A stretch of DNA of 30,356 nt from Bacteroidota bacterium (GCA_027488495.1 JAIYBO010000259.1:1-30356), one strand, 5' to 3'. Shown: positions 15,808-24,446, counted from the first letter of the stretch. Notes: generated by a model from the letters alone, not told the origin. A program made the numbers and translations.

Positions 15808-18786
15808 ATGAGATTGGCATTTTTTGTCGTGATGTTGTTTGGGTTTACCTCCTTGTTGGCTCAAGAAGGCAAGCAGAATCAATTCCCGGAGACCCACTTT
15901 GATCGGGGTGTTGAGTTGTATCGTGAAGGTAGATTCAATGCTGCTGCGGCACAGTTTCGGAGCTATTTGAATTTGGTACCCACGGGCAGCAATCGTTCCG
16001 AGGCGGAATATTATTATTCCATCGCGAAATTGCGTGCTGGACATACAGACGGAGTGGCGTCTTTGCAGCAGTTTCTGGACCAGAACCCTGGTTCTTTGAA
16101 AACCACCGAAGCCAATTTGGCCTTGGGGGATTTCTATTATTTGAAGTCGAAATACAGCAGTGCATTGCGATATTACAAGCAAGTGGATGAGAAGGCGATT
16201 GAAAAGGAATTGCGCTCTCAGTTCAATTATCGCAAGGGATTTTGTTTTGTGAATGGCAAAAAATACAAAGAAGCGGTAGAGGTGTTGAAGGCGGTGGCAG
16301 ATGCCCCGGGGGAGTATCGCGATTTGGGCAGTTACTACTACGGATACGCCTGTTTGATGATGGGAGATTATCCACAAGCGATTACGGCTTTTGAGAGAAT
16401 TCGAGATAAGGGGTATGACAATGTGCGGTTTTATTTGGCACAGGTGCATTACCAAATGAACAATTATGACTACGCACTCGCGGAGTTGGAAAAGGTTGGG
16501 AAGAAGGTGCCGCAAAACCAAGTTCAATGGTTAAAGGGCAAGTGTTATTTCAGGAAAAACGCGTTTGACAAAGCGGCCGAATCGTATCGTTTGGCTCAAT
16601 TGTCGCCCGATACATTAAAAGTTGAGGAGAAATACGAAATTGGGTATTCATTTTATCGCACAGGAGATTACGAAGGCAGTGTGTTGTGGTTGAGCAGTGT
16701 GGCTGCCATGGGCGATAGTTTGTCGCAAATCGCGAGTTTCCAGTTGGGTAATGCGTTGATGAAGCAGAAAAACAACCGCGATGCGATGAATGCGTATGCC
16801 GAGGCATTTAGAACTGGTTATAACCCGGATATCGCAGAGATGGCGTTGTTCAATCAGGCGAAATTGGCCATTTTGTTGGGCGACAATCAGAGCATTGGGT
16901 TGTTAGATAAATATGTGAAGTTGTTCCCGGAGAAGGCGAACGCGAAAGAGGCCACGAAATTGAAGGCAAGGTTGTTGATCAATACAGATAGTTATCGCGA
17001 GGCGGTGGCGTTGTTGGATGGATTGGGGGAGTTGGATGCGCAAACCGAGGACGTGTATCAAAAAGTGACATTGGCCCGTGGCATGGAGTTGTTTAAGAGC
17101 AGGAATTTTACGGGGGCTTTGGAATTGTTTGAAAAGTGTGCGGCGAGGCGTTCAAATGCGGATTACGCGGCGCAGGCCATGTTTTGGAAGGCGGAGGCGT
17201 TGATGTTGCAGGGCAACGAATCGGCGGCGGTGAGTGCGTATCAGGCGTTTTTAGATCGACCAGCAGCGTCGAGTACAGAAGTGTTTCCATATGCCTATTA
17301 TGGTTTGGGTTATGTGAAGTTTCAGCAGAAGAAATATGCAGAGGCCAGCGAATACTATTTGGGTTTCACTGTGAAAGCGGCTCAGGGCAGGTATGAGGAG
17401 AGAATGGTACACGATGCCTACTTGCGTTTGGGCGACTGTTACTTCATGGTGAAGCAGCTCAACGAGGCGGTGAAGGCGTATGCTTATGTGAGTGGAAAGA
17501 AGGGTGCCGATGCAGATTACGCGTTGTATCAGAGCGGATTGATTTACGGGCTGATCAATAAATCGGAAGAAAAGGTGAGTGCCATGAAGCGATTGATCAC
17601 GGAATTCCCTACTTCAAGGTTTGTGGTGGATGCCTATTTTGAAACGGCAGAAGAATATACGGTGATGGGTAGAACTGCGGATGCAGAGAAATATTACACC
17701 GATATTTTGGAGAAATTCCCTTCCAATCCAAGGGCCAATCGCGCGTATTCTACGTTGGGGAGGATTTACTATAACTCCAATAAGATGAACAGTGCGGTGG
17801 ATATTTATTCGAAGCTGTACGACAATTACCCGGGTACTCCGGAGGCGAAAATTGCCAACGATATGGTGAAGAAGATTTATGCGGAGCAGGGCGATGCCAA
17901 GCAGTATGTAAGGTGGAAGAAGGACCGTGGTGGCATTTCCAACGAGGATCAGGACAGTTTGATGTATGAAGTGGGTTACAATGCCTACGAAAAGGGAGAT
18001 TTTGCCATCGCCAAGAAGGGTTTTGATTCTTACTTGCAGGATTACCCCAAAGGTGGATTTTATTTGTTGGCGCACTATTATTTGGCGCAATCCAACGAAG
18101 AGCTGAAGAACAAGGAAGAGGCGATCAGGAATTATTCAATAGTGGCATTGGCCAATAGCGGTGATTTGAAGGAAGACGCGGCGTTGGCGGTGTTGAAGTT
18201 GAGTGGTGAGAACCCAACTTGCGATCAGGTGTTGGCGTTTGTTGAAGTGCTGGAGCCCATCACCCAGAGTCGCGAAACCAAGCAGAATTGCTGGCAAACG
18301 ATGATGTACTGTTATGCGAAGTCGGGCAATACCTCGGGATTGGAAGCGATTTCGGCGAAGGTGTTGGCCGATAAGGGTACCCCTGCCGAGATGCGTACGG
18401 AGGCGAAGTTGATTTTGGTGAAATCGGATATCAAGATGGGAAAAACCGAGAATGTATTGAGCGATTTGAAGGAGATTTACGGAAAGGATAACAACCGATT
18501 TGCTGCCGAGGCGAAATATGTAGAGGCTCAGTATTTGTATGGTATAGACAGTTTGGAGCAATGTAAAGCATCGTGTTATGCTGTTTTGGATGAATTCAAT
18601 GGATATGATTTGTGGGTGGGTAGGTCGTTGATTTTGTTGGGCGATGCGTTTAAAAAAGAGGGTGATCTTTTCAATGCAAAGGCCACATGGAATGGTGTGA
18701 TTGAGAATTTTGATGTGGCTGAATTGAAGAAGGAAGCCAAAGCCAAGTTGGATCAGCTGGCTGCAGAACAAGCGAACAAGCCGTAA
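15808..18786 (+). CDS. Exported multi-TPR protein
   Basis: The 992-residue protein has a signal peptide (MRLAFFVVMLFGFTSLLAQ) with no lipobox cysteine, so it is probably a soluble or membrane-associated periplasmic protein. Almost the whole mature chain is tetratricopeptide-like helical hairpins: for example FDRGVELYREGRFNAAAAQF near residue 35, YYGYACLMMGDYPQAITAF near 180, AYYGLGYVKFQQKKYAEASEYY near 500, and AYSTLGRIYYNSNKMNSAVDIY near 650. TPR arrays make protein-protein scaffolds, and large ones of this kind are frequent in Bacteroidota, including components linked to gliding and T9SS (SprE/PorW). Those known ones are lipoproteins, so I do not assign this one to them. It stands alone between terminators; the next gene encodes a T9SS cargo. 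Confidence 0.85.
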   Translation: MRLAFFVVMLFGFTSLLAQEGKQNQFPETHFDRGVELYREGRFNAAAAQFRSYLNLVPTGSNRSEAEYYYSIAKLRAGHTDGVASLQQFLDQNPGSLKTTEANLALGDFYYLKSKYSSALRYYKQVDEKAIEKELRSQFNYRKGFCFVNGKKYKEAVEVLKAVADAPGEYRDLGSYYYGYACLMMGDYPQAITAFERIRDKGYDNVRFYLAQVHYQMNNYDYALAELEKVGKKVPQNQVQWLKGKCYFRKNAFDKAAESYRLAQLSPDTLKVEEKYEIGYSFYRTGDYEGSVLWLSSVAAMGDSLSQIASFQLGNALMKQKNNRDAMNAYAEAFRTGYNPDIAEMALFNQAKLAILLGDNQSIGLLDKYVKLFPEKANAKEATKLKARLLINTDSYREAVALLDGLGELDAQTEDVYQKVTLARGMELFKSRNFTGALELFEKCAARRSNADYAAQAMFWKAEALMLQGNESAAVSAYQAFLDRPAASSTEVFPYAYYGLGYVKFQQKKYAEASEYYLGFTVKAAQGRYEERMVHDAYLRLGDCYFMVKQLNEAVKAYAYVSGKKGADADYALYQSGLIYGLINKSEEKVSAMKRLITEFPTSRFVVDAYFETAEEYTVMGRTADAEKYYTDILEKFPSNPRANRAYSTLGRIYYNSNKMNSAVDIYSKLYDNYPGTPEAKIANDMVKKIYAEQGDAKQYVRWKKDRGGISNEDQDSLMYEVGYNAYEKGDFAIAKKGFDSYLQDYPKGGFYLLAHYYLAQSNEELKNKEEAIRNYSIVALANSGDLKEDAALAVLKLSGENPTCDQVLAFVEVLEPITQSRETKQNCWQTMMYCYAKSGNTSGLEAISAKVLADKGTPAEMRTEAKLILVKSDIKMGKTENVLSDLKEIYGKDNNRFAAEAKYVEAQYLYGIDSLEQCKASCYAVLDEFNGYDLWVGRSLILLGDAFKKEGDLFNAKATWNGVIENFDVAELKKEAKAKLDQLAAEQANKP

Positions 18787-18814
18787 GGCAAAATTGGTCG
18801 ATTTCATATGGTTT

Positions 18815-18848
18815 ACGGAGGGGCGGCAACGCCCCTCCGTTTTTTTTG
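18815..18848 (+). terminator. Strong intrinsic terminator after the TPR gene
   Basis: Perfect 11-bp arms ACGGAGGGGCG and CGCCCCTCCGT enclose a GCAA tetraloop (GNRA type), followed by a run of T residues. It lies 28 bases past the stop. Confidence 0.95.
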
Positions 18849-18851
18849 GTC

Positions 18852-18859
18852 TATATTCG
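18852..18859 (+). promoter_or_regulatory. Possible -7 element (TATATTCG) of the T9SS cargo gene
   Basis: TATATTCG is one base off TAnnTTTG and lies 17 bases before the ATG at 18877, directly after the preceding terminator. Confidence 0.3.
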
Positions 18860-18876
18860 TTATACATCAAAAAAGT

Positions 18877-21174
18877 ATGAGGATCATCTGTTTGCTATTT
18901 CTTTATTGCTTGTCGCCGTTGGTAACGACAGCACAAAAAGCAATCTGTGATTCAGATGGGCCATCAAAATATGTGCAGTATCAACTCAAAGAATCGGGTT
19001 TTCAGAATTTGGAGGTCAATGGGATTCGGCATTCGGATCAAGGGTATTGGGTTTCTGGATTTATCGATAAAACCACCTCGGTGAATAAGGATTTTATCGT
19101 TTCAAAACTCAACGATACAGGTGGTGTGATTTTTACCAAAGTGATAGGAAATACAGCCCAAGAGGGTGGGTATTGCAGTGCTTTGCCGATAAAGGATGGC
19201 TGTTTGATTTCGGGGCGAAGCAAAGGGTTAAAAGACGTAGCGCTCATTGCCAAAATTTCTAATACAGGTGTCATTGAATGGTCTAAAACCACGGAATCTC
19301 AAACGGGGAACTACGATGCCATTCGCGGTGTGCATATGGATGAATCCAAAGGACAGATCATTGCCGTGGGTACTGGTATGCAGAAAACGGGGCAAGCCAA
19401 TGTCATGATTCTCAGTTTGGATAAAGATGGGAATACGCTGTGGACCAGGAATATTGATTTGGGCGGTGCTCAGCATCATTTAAATGCCATTAGAAAGGTA
19501 GACAGTATTTATCAAATTGCGGGTTGGGCCATGTTCTCAGGCATTTGGCGACCTACTTTGATCAAAGTGTCTGAAACGGGAAGGTTTGTGAAGGGGCAAT
19601 ACGCGAATGTGTCTGAAAATGCGATTTATGTAGACATGGAAGTGAGCCCAAGCGGAAAGACCTATTTGTTGGGGTTTGCCATTGTTTCTGGGTCTCAATA
19701 TGCGTTTTTAACGTGTTTGTCGAAAACGGGATCTGTGCTGTGGCGGAAGAATTTGGGGTTCGGAAACAGCGATTTTGGTGACAATTTGTTTTATGAGGAT
19801 GGTAGTTTGTGGGTTTTTGGTCAAACCGTCGTACCTGCCGTGGGTAAGCGAGAGTTTTTTGTGCAATATGATACTTCGGGCAGTGTGTTGAAAAAAGGAG
19901 GGCTGTACGAATCGCCATTTGCTTTTTCGGCAAAAATCAATGGATGGCCTGTAGGTCGTTCGCACTCTGGCGGAATTGCTGTTGTGGGGGTAGACAATAG
20001 GGGCGGTTCAAATGTTCATTTTGAAATCATGTTTACCAAGCCTTGTGATACCAGGGCATGTTCTGTGAATCCTCTTTCTGGTTTTAACTCGCTGAATTAC
20101 AGTGTGTCTGACGTGAATATAAATACTACCAAGGCATGGAGTACGAATGGCAATTTGGTGGATGTTGCGCTATCGGCTGTAGACGTGAATTTGATCGAGT
20201 CGGAATCCTGTTATAAGAATTGTGCATTCACTGCGACCAAACGATTGCCTACAACTTTTGTGCTTTGCAATGGTGGTACTGATGTTTTTACGGCAATAGT
20301 TCGAAATGGAAATTGCAAGTATTTGTGGAACGATGGGGATACTGCATCGAAAAAGGAGATTTTATCGCCCGGTATGTACTGGGTGAAAACCTACAACGAA
20401 TGCGGATTTAGAATTGATACAGTGGTGGTGGAAGGGGTTGAAGCGCCCATTTTTTCAAGGCTTTCCGATACCATGTTTTGTGAAAAGCAATGGTTGCGCA
20501 CCATGAATTTAAAGGCGATGCCTCAAACGAGTATCATGTGGGAGAATGGGGATCTACAGTGGAGCAGGTCATTCAATGCGCCTGGTAACTATTGGTATGA
20601 AGTGAAGAATCAATGTGGGGTGTGGCGCGATACGTTTGTGATTACTGAGGATTCGGCACCCAAATCTGTATTGCCCAAACAAATGACTTTGTGCAATGGT
20701 AGCAACGCCTATCTCGATGGCAATCAGTTGGGCAAGGGGAAATACCAGTATCGCTGGGAGGATGGTTCAACGGTTCCTACGAGCTGGGTTTATGGGTCGG
20801 CGATTAAAATATTAAAAACATCGAATCTCTGCGGGAGTATCAACGATACTGTGAATGTGGTGTTTGGGGAATGTGACTGTCAATTTTGGATCCCGAATGC
20901 ATTTACACCAAGGGCAAGTACTGGCAAAAATGATGGTTGGAAGCCCGAGTTTAATTGTGCCGCGGATGCCAAATTTAGTATTTATTCCCGTTGGGGGGAG
21001 TGTTTGGTGCGCGATCAATCCATCAATGTGCCTTGGGATGGGTTTTACATGGGTGATTTGGTGCCGGATGGCGTATACGTTTACATCATATATGGTTATT
21101 ACACCAGCAGCACGAAAGGGTGGCAGAGATTGGATAAGAGCGGTACTTTGTTGGTGTTGGATGGCGGTAAATGA
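18877..21174 (+). CDS. Secreted or surface protein with T9SS type B (gliding motility-associated) sorting domain
   Basis: The 765-residue protein starts with a signal peptide (MRIICLLFLYCLSPLVTTAQ). An upstream in-frame start at 18808 would read through the terminator hairpin and is rejected. Residues about 30-400 hold repeated beta segments (SKLNDTGGVIFTKVIG, LSLDKDGNTLWTRNI, LSKTGSVLWRKNLGFG), suggesting a beta-propeller. Three Ig-like repeats follow, each with W.(D/N)GD and a Cys-Gly pair before DT (such as YLWNDGDTASKK and YNECGFRIDTVVV). The last 98 residues match the type B CTD: IPNAFTP, FSIYSRWGECLV, WDGFYMGDLVPDGVYVYII. That domain directs export and surface attachment or release through the type IX system. 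The ligand or substrate is unknown; adhesion or gliding is the usual family context. Confidence 0.88.
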   Translation: MRIICLLFLYCLSPLVTTAQKAICDSDGPSKYVQYQLKESGFQNLEVNGIRHSDQGYWVSGFIDKTTSVNKDFIVSKLNDTGGVIFTKVIGNTAQEGGYCSALPIKDGCLISGRSKGLKDVALIAKISNTGVIEWSKTTESQTGNYDAIRGVHMDESKGQIIAVGTGMQKTGQANVMILSLDKDGNTLWTRNIDLGGAQHHLNAIRKVDSIYQIAGWAMFSGIWRPTLIKVSETGRFVKGQYANVSENAIYVDMEVSPSGKTYLLGFAIVSGSQYAFLTCLSKTGSVLWRKNLGFGNSDFGDNLFYEDGSLWVFGQTVVPAVGKREFFVQYDTSGSVLKKGGLYESPFAFSAKINGWPVGRSHSGGIAVVGVDNRGGSNVHFEIMFTKPCDTRACSVNPLSGFNSLNYSVSDVNINTTKAWSTNGNLVDVALSAVDVNLIESESCYKNCAFTATKRLPTTFVLCNGGTDVFTAIVRNGNCKYLWNDGDTASKKEILSPGMYWVKTYNECGFRIDTVVVEGVEAPIFSRLSDTMFCEKQWLRTMNLKAMPQTSIMWENGDLQWSRSFNAPGNYWYEVKNQCGVWRDTFVITEDSAPKSVLPKQMTLCNGSNAYLDGNQLGKGKYQYRWEDGSTVPTSWVYGSAIKILKTSNLCGSINDTVNVVFGECDCQFWIPNAFTPRASTGKNDGWKPEFNCAADAKFSIYSRWGECLVRDQSINVPWDGFYMGDLVPDGVYVYIIYGYYTSSTKGWQRLDKSGTLLVLDGGK

Positions 21175-21261
21175 GATGAGTCATTTTGGATAGACGGGAT
21201 ACATATTCGATTGGCTTGTTGGATTACACCAATTTTCGATTGATACGATGGGGTATGTGAG

Positions 21262-21308
21262 ACCCAAACGAAGAGGGGGGCGCATTGCGCCCCCCTCTTC
21301 GTTTGGGT
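21262..21308. repeat. Perfect 22-bp-stem hairpin between convergent genes
   Basis: The arm at 21262-21283 (ACCCAAACGAAGAGG, then a G-run and CGC) is the exact reverse complement of 21287-21308, with ATT as loop. It lies between the convergent T9SS cargo gene and the coiled-coil gene and could stop transcription both ways. Unlike the other terminators here, neither side has a T-run. The rest of the 183-base gap shows nothing definite. Confidence 0.85.
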
Positions 21309-21357
21309 AATCTTTGTGTTTAAATATTTCGTTTGAGAAATTACTGATTGGGTTGAA

Positions 21358-22263
21358 TTACTTCAAGTCCAATACAGTAGATCCCATTTTATAGCCTTCA
21401 GAGTAAATTTCTACTGTGTATTTGCCAGGCTTCAATTGAGATTCTGGCTTCCATACTGTGGGCTGAACAGGCTTCAGGTCGTTTTCAAAAACCGTGGTAA
21501 GTTTGTACGTGTACTTCGATGATTTGCCATCGAAATCAAATGTGCCACCCTGTCCGCCATTGGCCAATGTAACGCCTTCTGGACCGGTGATTTTCACAAA
21601 CAAGGTTTTCTCACCCGCTTCGGCTACGTTGTTGTCGTTGATGCTGAAACTGATGCGGAACGCTTCCACTGCGCTGGCTTTCAATGTGCCGGTTTCTTTG
21701 CCGGTGAGCCATTTCTTTTTCAAGGTTTCGATTTTTACTGAACTTGCTTGTAAGCGAGATGCCAAACTCTTCAATTTGGTTTTTTCAACGGTTAACTTGT
21801 TGTTTTCGTTGTTCAAGTTTTCATTTTGATTGGTCAATACTTCGTTCTTGGCGATCAACTCTTTGTTTTCGGCTTCAACTTGTGCCAAGCGGGCTGTAAG
21901 GTCTGCCAACTGTCTGTTCAACTCATCGATGCTCGATTGACTGCGTGCCTTGTTGCTTTTTAGATCAGCCACCAATTTGCTGATTTCTTTTTTGCGAGAA
22001 ATCAATTCTTCAGACAAAATCAAATTATCACCGGCCAAAGCCAAACTGTCTTTTTGGTATTGCTCCAACAACAATTCTGCTTTTGCTAAGGCTTCTTCTT
22101 TGCCTTTGAGGGTTTCTTCTACTTGCGTTTTTGCTTTCTCAGTGTTGTCGCGTTCGGTGCTCACGTTGTTCAACATGTAAAGCAGAACCCCAATGATGAT
22201 GACCAAAATGGCGATGATGGTGTACAACAGGGGTTTGTTGTTTGATTCGTTTTGGGTTTGCAT
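21358..22263 (-). CDS. Membrane-anchored coiled-coil protein of unknown function
   Basis: From ATG at 22263 the protein has 301 residues. A short polar N-terminus is followed by one hydrophobic helix (about residues 13-30, LYTIIAILVIIIGVLLYML). A long coiled coil (about 36-190) follows, rich in Glu, Lys and Leu heptads such as EAENKELIAKNEVLTNQNENL. A C-terminal beta-like domain (about 205-301) contains TLFVKITGPEGVTLANGG and LKPGKYTVEIYSEGYKMG. The frame extends upstream to 22314, but that extension lacks support. The likely arrangement is an inner-membrane anchor with the coil and beta domain in the periplasm; this is inference. I do not recognise a named family. It is transcribed away from the epimerase gene. 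Confidence 0.8.
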   Translation of the reverse strand: MQTQNESNNKPLLYTIIAILVIIIGVLLYMLNNVSTERDNTEKAKTQVEETLKGKEEALAKAELLLEQYQKDSLALAGDNLILSEELISRKKEISKLVADLKSNKARSQSSIDELNRQLADLTARLAQVEAENKELIAKNEVLTNQNENLNNENNKLTVEKTKLKSLASRLQASSVKIETLKKKWLTGKETGTLKASAVEAFRISFSINDNNVAEAGEKTLFVKITGPEGVTLANGGQGGTFDFDGKSSKYTYKLTTVFENDLKPVQPTVWKPESQLKPGKYTVEIYSEGYKMGSTVLDLK

Positions 22264-22323
22264 AGTGATATTGTTTAAAAATCTTGTGCAATTAAAGTAC
22301 AAACTTCTTGCCAAAGCGAATTT

Positions 22324-22331
22324 TAACCTTG
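22324..22331 (+). promoter_or_regulatory. Weak -7 candidate (TAACCTTG) of the epimerase gene
   Basis: TAACCTTG has one mismatch to TAnnTTTG and lies 16 bases before the ATG at 22348. TATAAT also occurs just before the ATG. Support is positional only. Confidence 0.2.
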
Positions 22332-22347
22332 TGATTTGCGTATAATT

Positions 22348-22887
22348 ATGCTCATCACTGAATTGTTGCCCAATTTATTGCTCATCGAACCCAAGGTATT
22401 TGAAGATCACAGGGGTCATTTTTTTGAGAGTTATCGAGAAGATGCGTTTGAGGCCTTTGGTTTGGATGTGAAGTTTGTGCAAGACAATCAGAGTTTGTCG
22501 CATACAGGCATTCTCAGGGGTTTGCATTTTCAGCGGGAGCCATATGCTCAAGGCAAGTTTGTTCGAGTGATTACCGGCGCGGTGCTTGATGTTGCTTTGG
22601 ATATTCGAAAAGATTCGCCCACATATGGTGAATTTGTGGCAGAGAAATTAACCGCATCAAACAAACGGATGTTGTATATCCCTCCTGGGTTTGCACATGG
22701 TTTTGTTACGTTGGAAGACAATACCATTTTTACTTATAAATGCACCAATTATTACAATCCATCCGCCGAGGGTGGGGTGCTTTGGAATAGCCCGTCTTTG
22801 AACATCCCTTGGGGTATAGAAAATCCAACATTGAGTGCCAAGGATATTGAACTGCCAGATTTTTCCGTTTTTGAAAGTCCATTTTAA
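22348..22887 (+). CDS. rfbC: dTDP-4-dehydrorhamnose 3,5-epimerase (RmlC)
   Basis: The 179-residue cupin-type enzyme epimerises C3 and C5 of dTDP-4-keto-6-deoxyglucose during dTDP-L-rhamnose synthesis for surface polysaccharide. Family landmarks are KVFEDHRGHFFESYRED (substrate Arg/Phe), LRGLHFQ with catalytic His60, GAVLDVALDIRKDSPTYG, IPPGFAHGF, and catalytic Tyr130 in FTYKCTNYYNPSAEGG. Length is normal. A TTG at 22336 also opens the frame, but the ATG at 22348 is preferred. The other rml genes (rfbA, B, D) are not in the window, so the gene stands outside any visible rhamnose cluster; it may act on a related dTDP-sugar, which sequence alone cannot settle. Confidence 0.94.
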   Translation: MLITELLPNLLLIEPKVFEDHRGHFFESYREDAFEAFGLDVKFVQDNQSLSHTGILRGLHFQREPYAQGKFVRVITGAVLDVALDIRKDSPTYGEFVAEKLTASNKRMLYIPPGFAHGFVTLEDNTIFTYKCTNYYNPSAEGGVLWNSPSLNIPWGIENPTLSAKDIELPDFSVFESPF

Positions 22888-22973
22888 AACGATTTGAAGT
22901 TTGGCTCAATTGGACCACTGTCAATATATAAATCTCTAAATCATTTTCATTCTTCGGTATCGACCCAAAGCAT

Positions 22974-23345
22974 ATGAACGAAAATCCCTCAACAGCATCA
23001 AACGAACGCGATATGTCGCTTCAACAAGCCCAAGGTTTGGTGGACGATTGGATTAAAACTGTGGGTGTTCGTTATTTTTCGGAACTTACAAACACAGCTG
23101 TGCTTATGGAAGAAGTGGGTGAATTGGCTCGATTGATGTCGAGAAGCTACGGCGACCAATCCTTTAAATCGGGGGAGAAGCAGGGGCCGGAGGCGTTGGG
23201 CGAAGAAATGGCCGACGTATTGTTTGTGTTGATTTGCTTGGCGAATCAAACCGGGGTGGATTTAACCGAAGCTTTTCGGAAGAACATGGAAAAGAAAACT
23301 GTTCGCGATGCAGACCGCCACAAAAACAATGTGAAGTTGCATTGA
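22974..23345 (+). CDS. MazG-like nucleotide pyrophosphohydrolase
   Basis: The 123-residue protein has the all-alpha NTP-PPase metal-binding layout: MEEVGELARLMSR (ExxE) followed by EEMADVLFVLICLANQTG (ExxD). Such single-domain MazG-like enzymes hydrolyse (d)NTPs to monophosphates, often removing damaged nucleotides; the preferred substrate is unknown. ATG at 22974 is used; an internal ATG at residue 14 (MSLQQAQG) is an alternative, because the first 13 residues are low in character. It lies 86 bases after rfbC and 87 bases before fni, all on the plus strand. fni has its own promoter element, so this is probably not part of the mevalonate operon. Confidence 0.9.
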   Translation: MNENPSTASNERDMSLQQAQGLVDDWIKTVGVRYFSELTNTAVLMEEVGELARLMSRSYGDQSFKSGEKQGPEALGEEMADVLFVLICLANQTGVDLTEAFRKNMEKKTVRDADRHKNNVKLH

Positions 23346-23417
23346 AGATTGTTTTGTTGAATTTTTAATATCCTTCGCGCCATTTTGTGTAAGAAAACAA
23401 AGCGGCGTTTTAATCGT

Positions 23418-23425
23418 TAACTTTG
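23418..23425 (+). promoter_or_regulatory. Bacteroidota -7 element (TAACTTTG) of the mevalonate operon
   Basis: TAACTTTG is an exact TAnnTTTG match, seven bases before the GTG start of fni. It predicts a leader of only a few bases for the whole operon. Confidence 0.5.
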
Positions 23426-23432
23426 CATTGTT

Positions 23433-24446
23433 GTGACGAAATCAACCATTAGCTCCCGGAAACTCGACCACATTCAGTTGGCATTTGAATCGCAATTGAG
23501 CGATGTAGACTCGCGTTTTTACTACGAGCCGATGCTTTCTGCGCATCCTGTGACGTTGGATGTTCCTGCTTTAACATTGGCGGGGGTTGAAATGAAGGCG
23601 CCCATATGGATCAGCAGTATGACGGGCGGCGCGGCTTTGGCTGGTAAAATCAATTTGTTGTTGGCAGAGGTTTGTAAAGCCTATGGTTTGGGGATGGGTT
23701 TGGGTTCTTGTAGGCCTGTTTTGGAAAATTCAGAATACTCCAAGGATTTTGAAATTCGCAAGCACATGGGAGATCAGCCTTTGTTCGCCAATTTGGGTAT
23801 CGCTCAAATTGAGGAGTTGATTCAGCAGGGGCAATTGCAAAAAATGGTGGATATGGTGAATCGTTTGGAAGCCAACGGTTTGATTGTTCATGTGAACCCA
23901 TTGCAAGAATGGATGCAGCCCGAAGGCGATCGATTTGTAAAATCTCCCTTGGAAACGATACAGCGCGTTTTGGATTTTGTGAAATTTCCGGTGATTGTGA
24001 AAGAGGTTGGACAGGGTTTTGGTCCGAAAAGTTTGGAGGCATTGTTGAAATTGCCATTGGAAGCTTTGGATTATGGGGCCTTTGGCGGAACCAATTTTAG
24101 TAAGTTAGAAAATCTTCGCAGAGAATCGTTGGAGAGGAGTTTGCTCGAGCCCGTGCAACATGTGGGACATACCGCAGTGGAAATGACCCAATGGGTGAAT
24201 CAAATTTCGGCGCGATTGGGGCAGGGGGTGAATTGCAAGCGGGTGATCGTATCTGGAGGCATCATGAATTTTTTGGATGGCTATTATCATTTGCAGAAAT
24301 TGCAAGTGCCATCGTTGTACGCGCAGGCATCGCCATTTTTGAAATACGCCTTGGAGGGTGAAACGGCTTTGCATCAGTTTGTGGAGGCCCAAGTGAAGGG
24401 TTTGGCGCTGGCACATACATATTTAACATTGAAAGAGAACGCATGA
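23433..24446 (+). CDS. fni: Isopentenyl-diphosphate delta-isomerase, type 2 (FMN-dependent)
   Basis: The 337-residue TIM-barrel flavoenzyme interconverts IPP and DMAPP with reduced FMN. Landmarks are SRKLDHI at the start (substrate phosphate), SSMTGG (61-66), GLGMGLGSCR (the GSQR position, with Cys for Gln), HVNPLQEWMQPEGD with His153, Asn155, Gln158 and the Mg-binding Glu164, FPVIVKEVG, GAFGGTNF, and VSGGIMNFLDG for FMN phosphate binding. The start is a GTG: no ATG fits, and a perfect TAACTTTG sits seven bases upstream. It is the first gene of the mevalonate operon, and its stop overlaps the mvaA start as ATGA. Putting the isomerase first suggests the IPP:DMAPP ratio is set together with pathway flux. 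Confidence 0.95.
   Translation: MTKSTISSRKLDHIQLAFESQLSDVDSRFYYEPMLSAHPVTLDVPALTLAGVEMKAPIWISSMTGGAALAGKINLLLAEVCKAYGLGMGLGSCRPVLENSEYSKDFEIRKHMGDQPLFANLGIAQIEELIQQGQLQKMVDMVNRLEANGLIVHVNPLQEWMQPEGDRFVKSPLETIQRVLDFVKFPVIVKEVGQGFGPKSLEALLKLPLEALDYGAFGGTNFSKLENLRRESLERSLLEPVQHVGHTAVEMTQWVNQISARLGQGVNCKRVIVSGGIMNFLDGYYHLQKLQVPSLYAQASPFLKYALEGETALHQFVEAQVKGLALAHTYLTLKENA

Noticed and set aside
15808..18786. Assignment of the TPR protein as SprE/PorW
   Set aside because: Those T9SS components are lipoproteins, and this signal peptide ends LLAQ-EG with no lipobox cysteine.
18808..18876. Upstream start for the T9SS cargo protein
   Set aside because: The extension is translated from the terminator hairpin of the preceding gene and precedes a perfect signal peptide at 18877.
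21358..22263. Reading the coiled-coil protein as an SMC-type or phage tail protein
   Set aside because: There is no ATPase motif or neighbouring phage gene; one transmembrane helix plus coil plus a beta domain does not support either.
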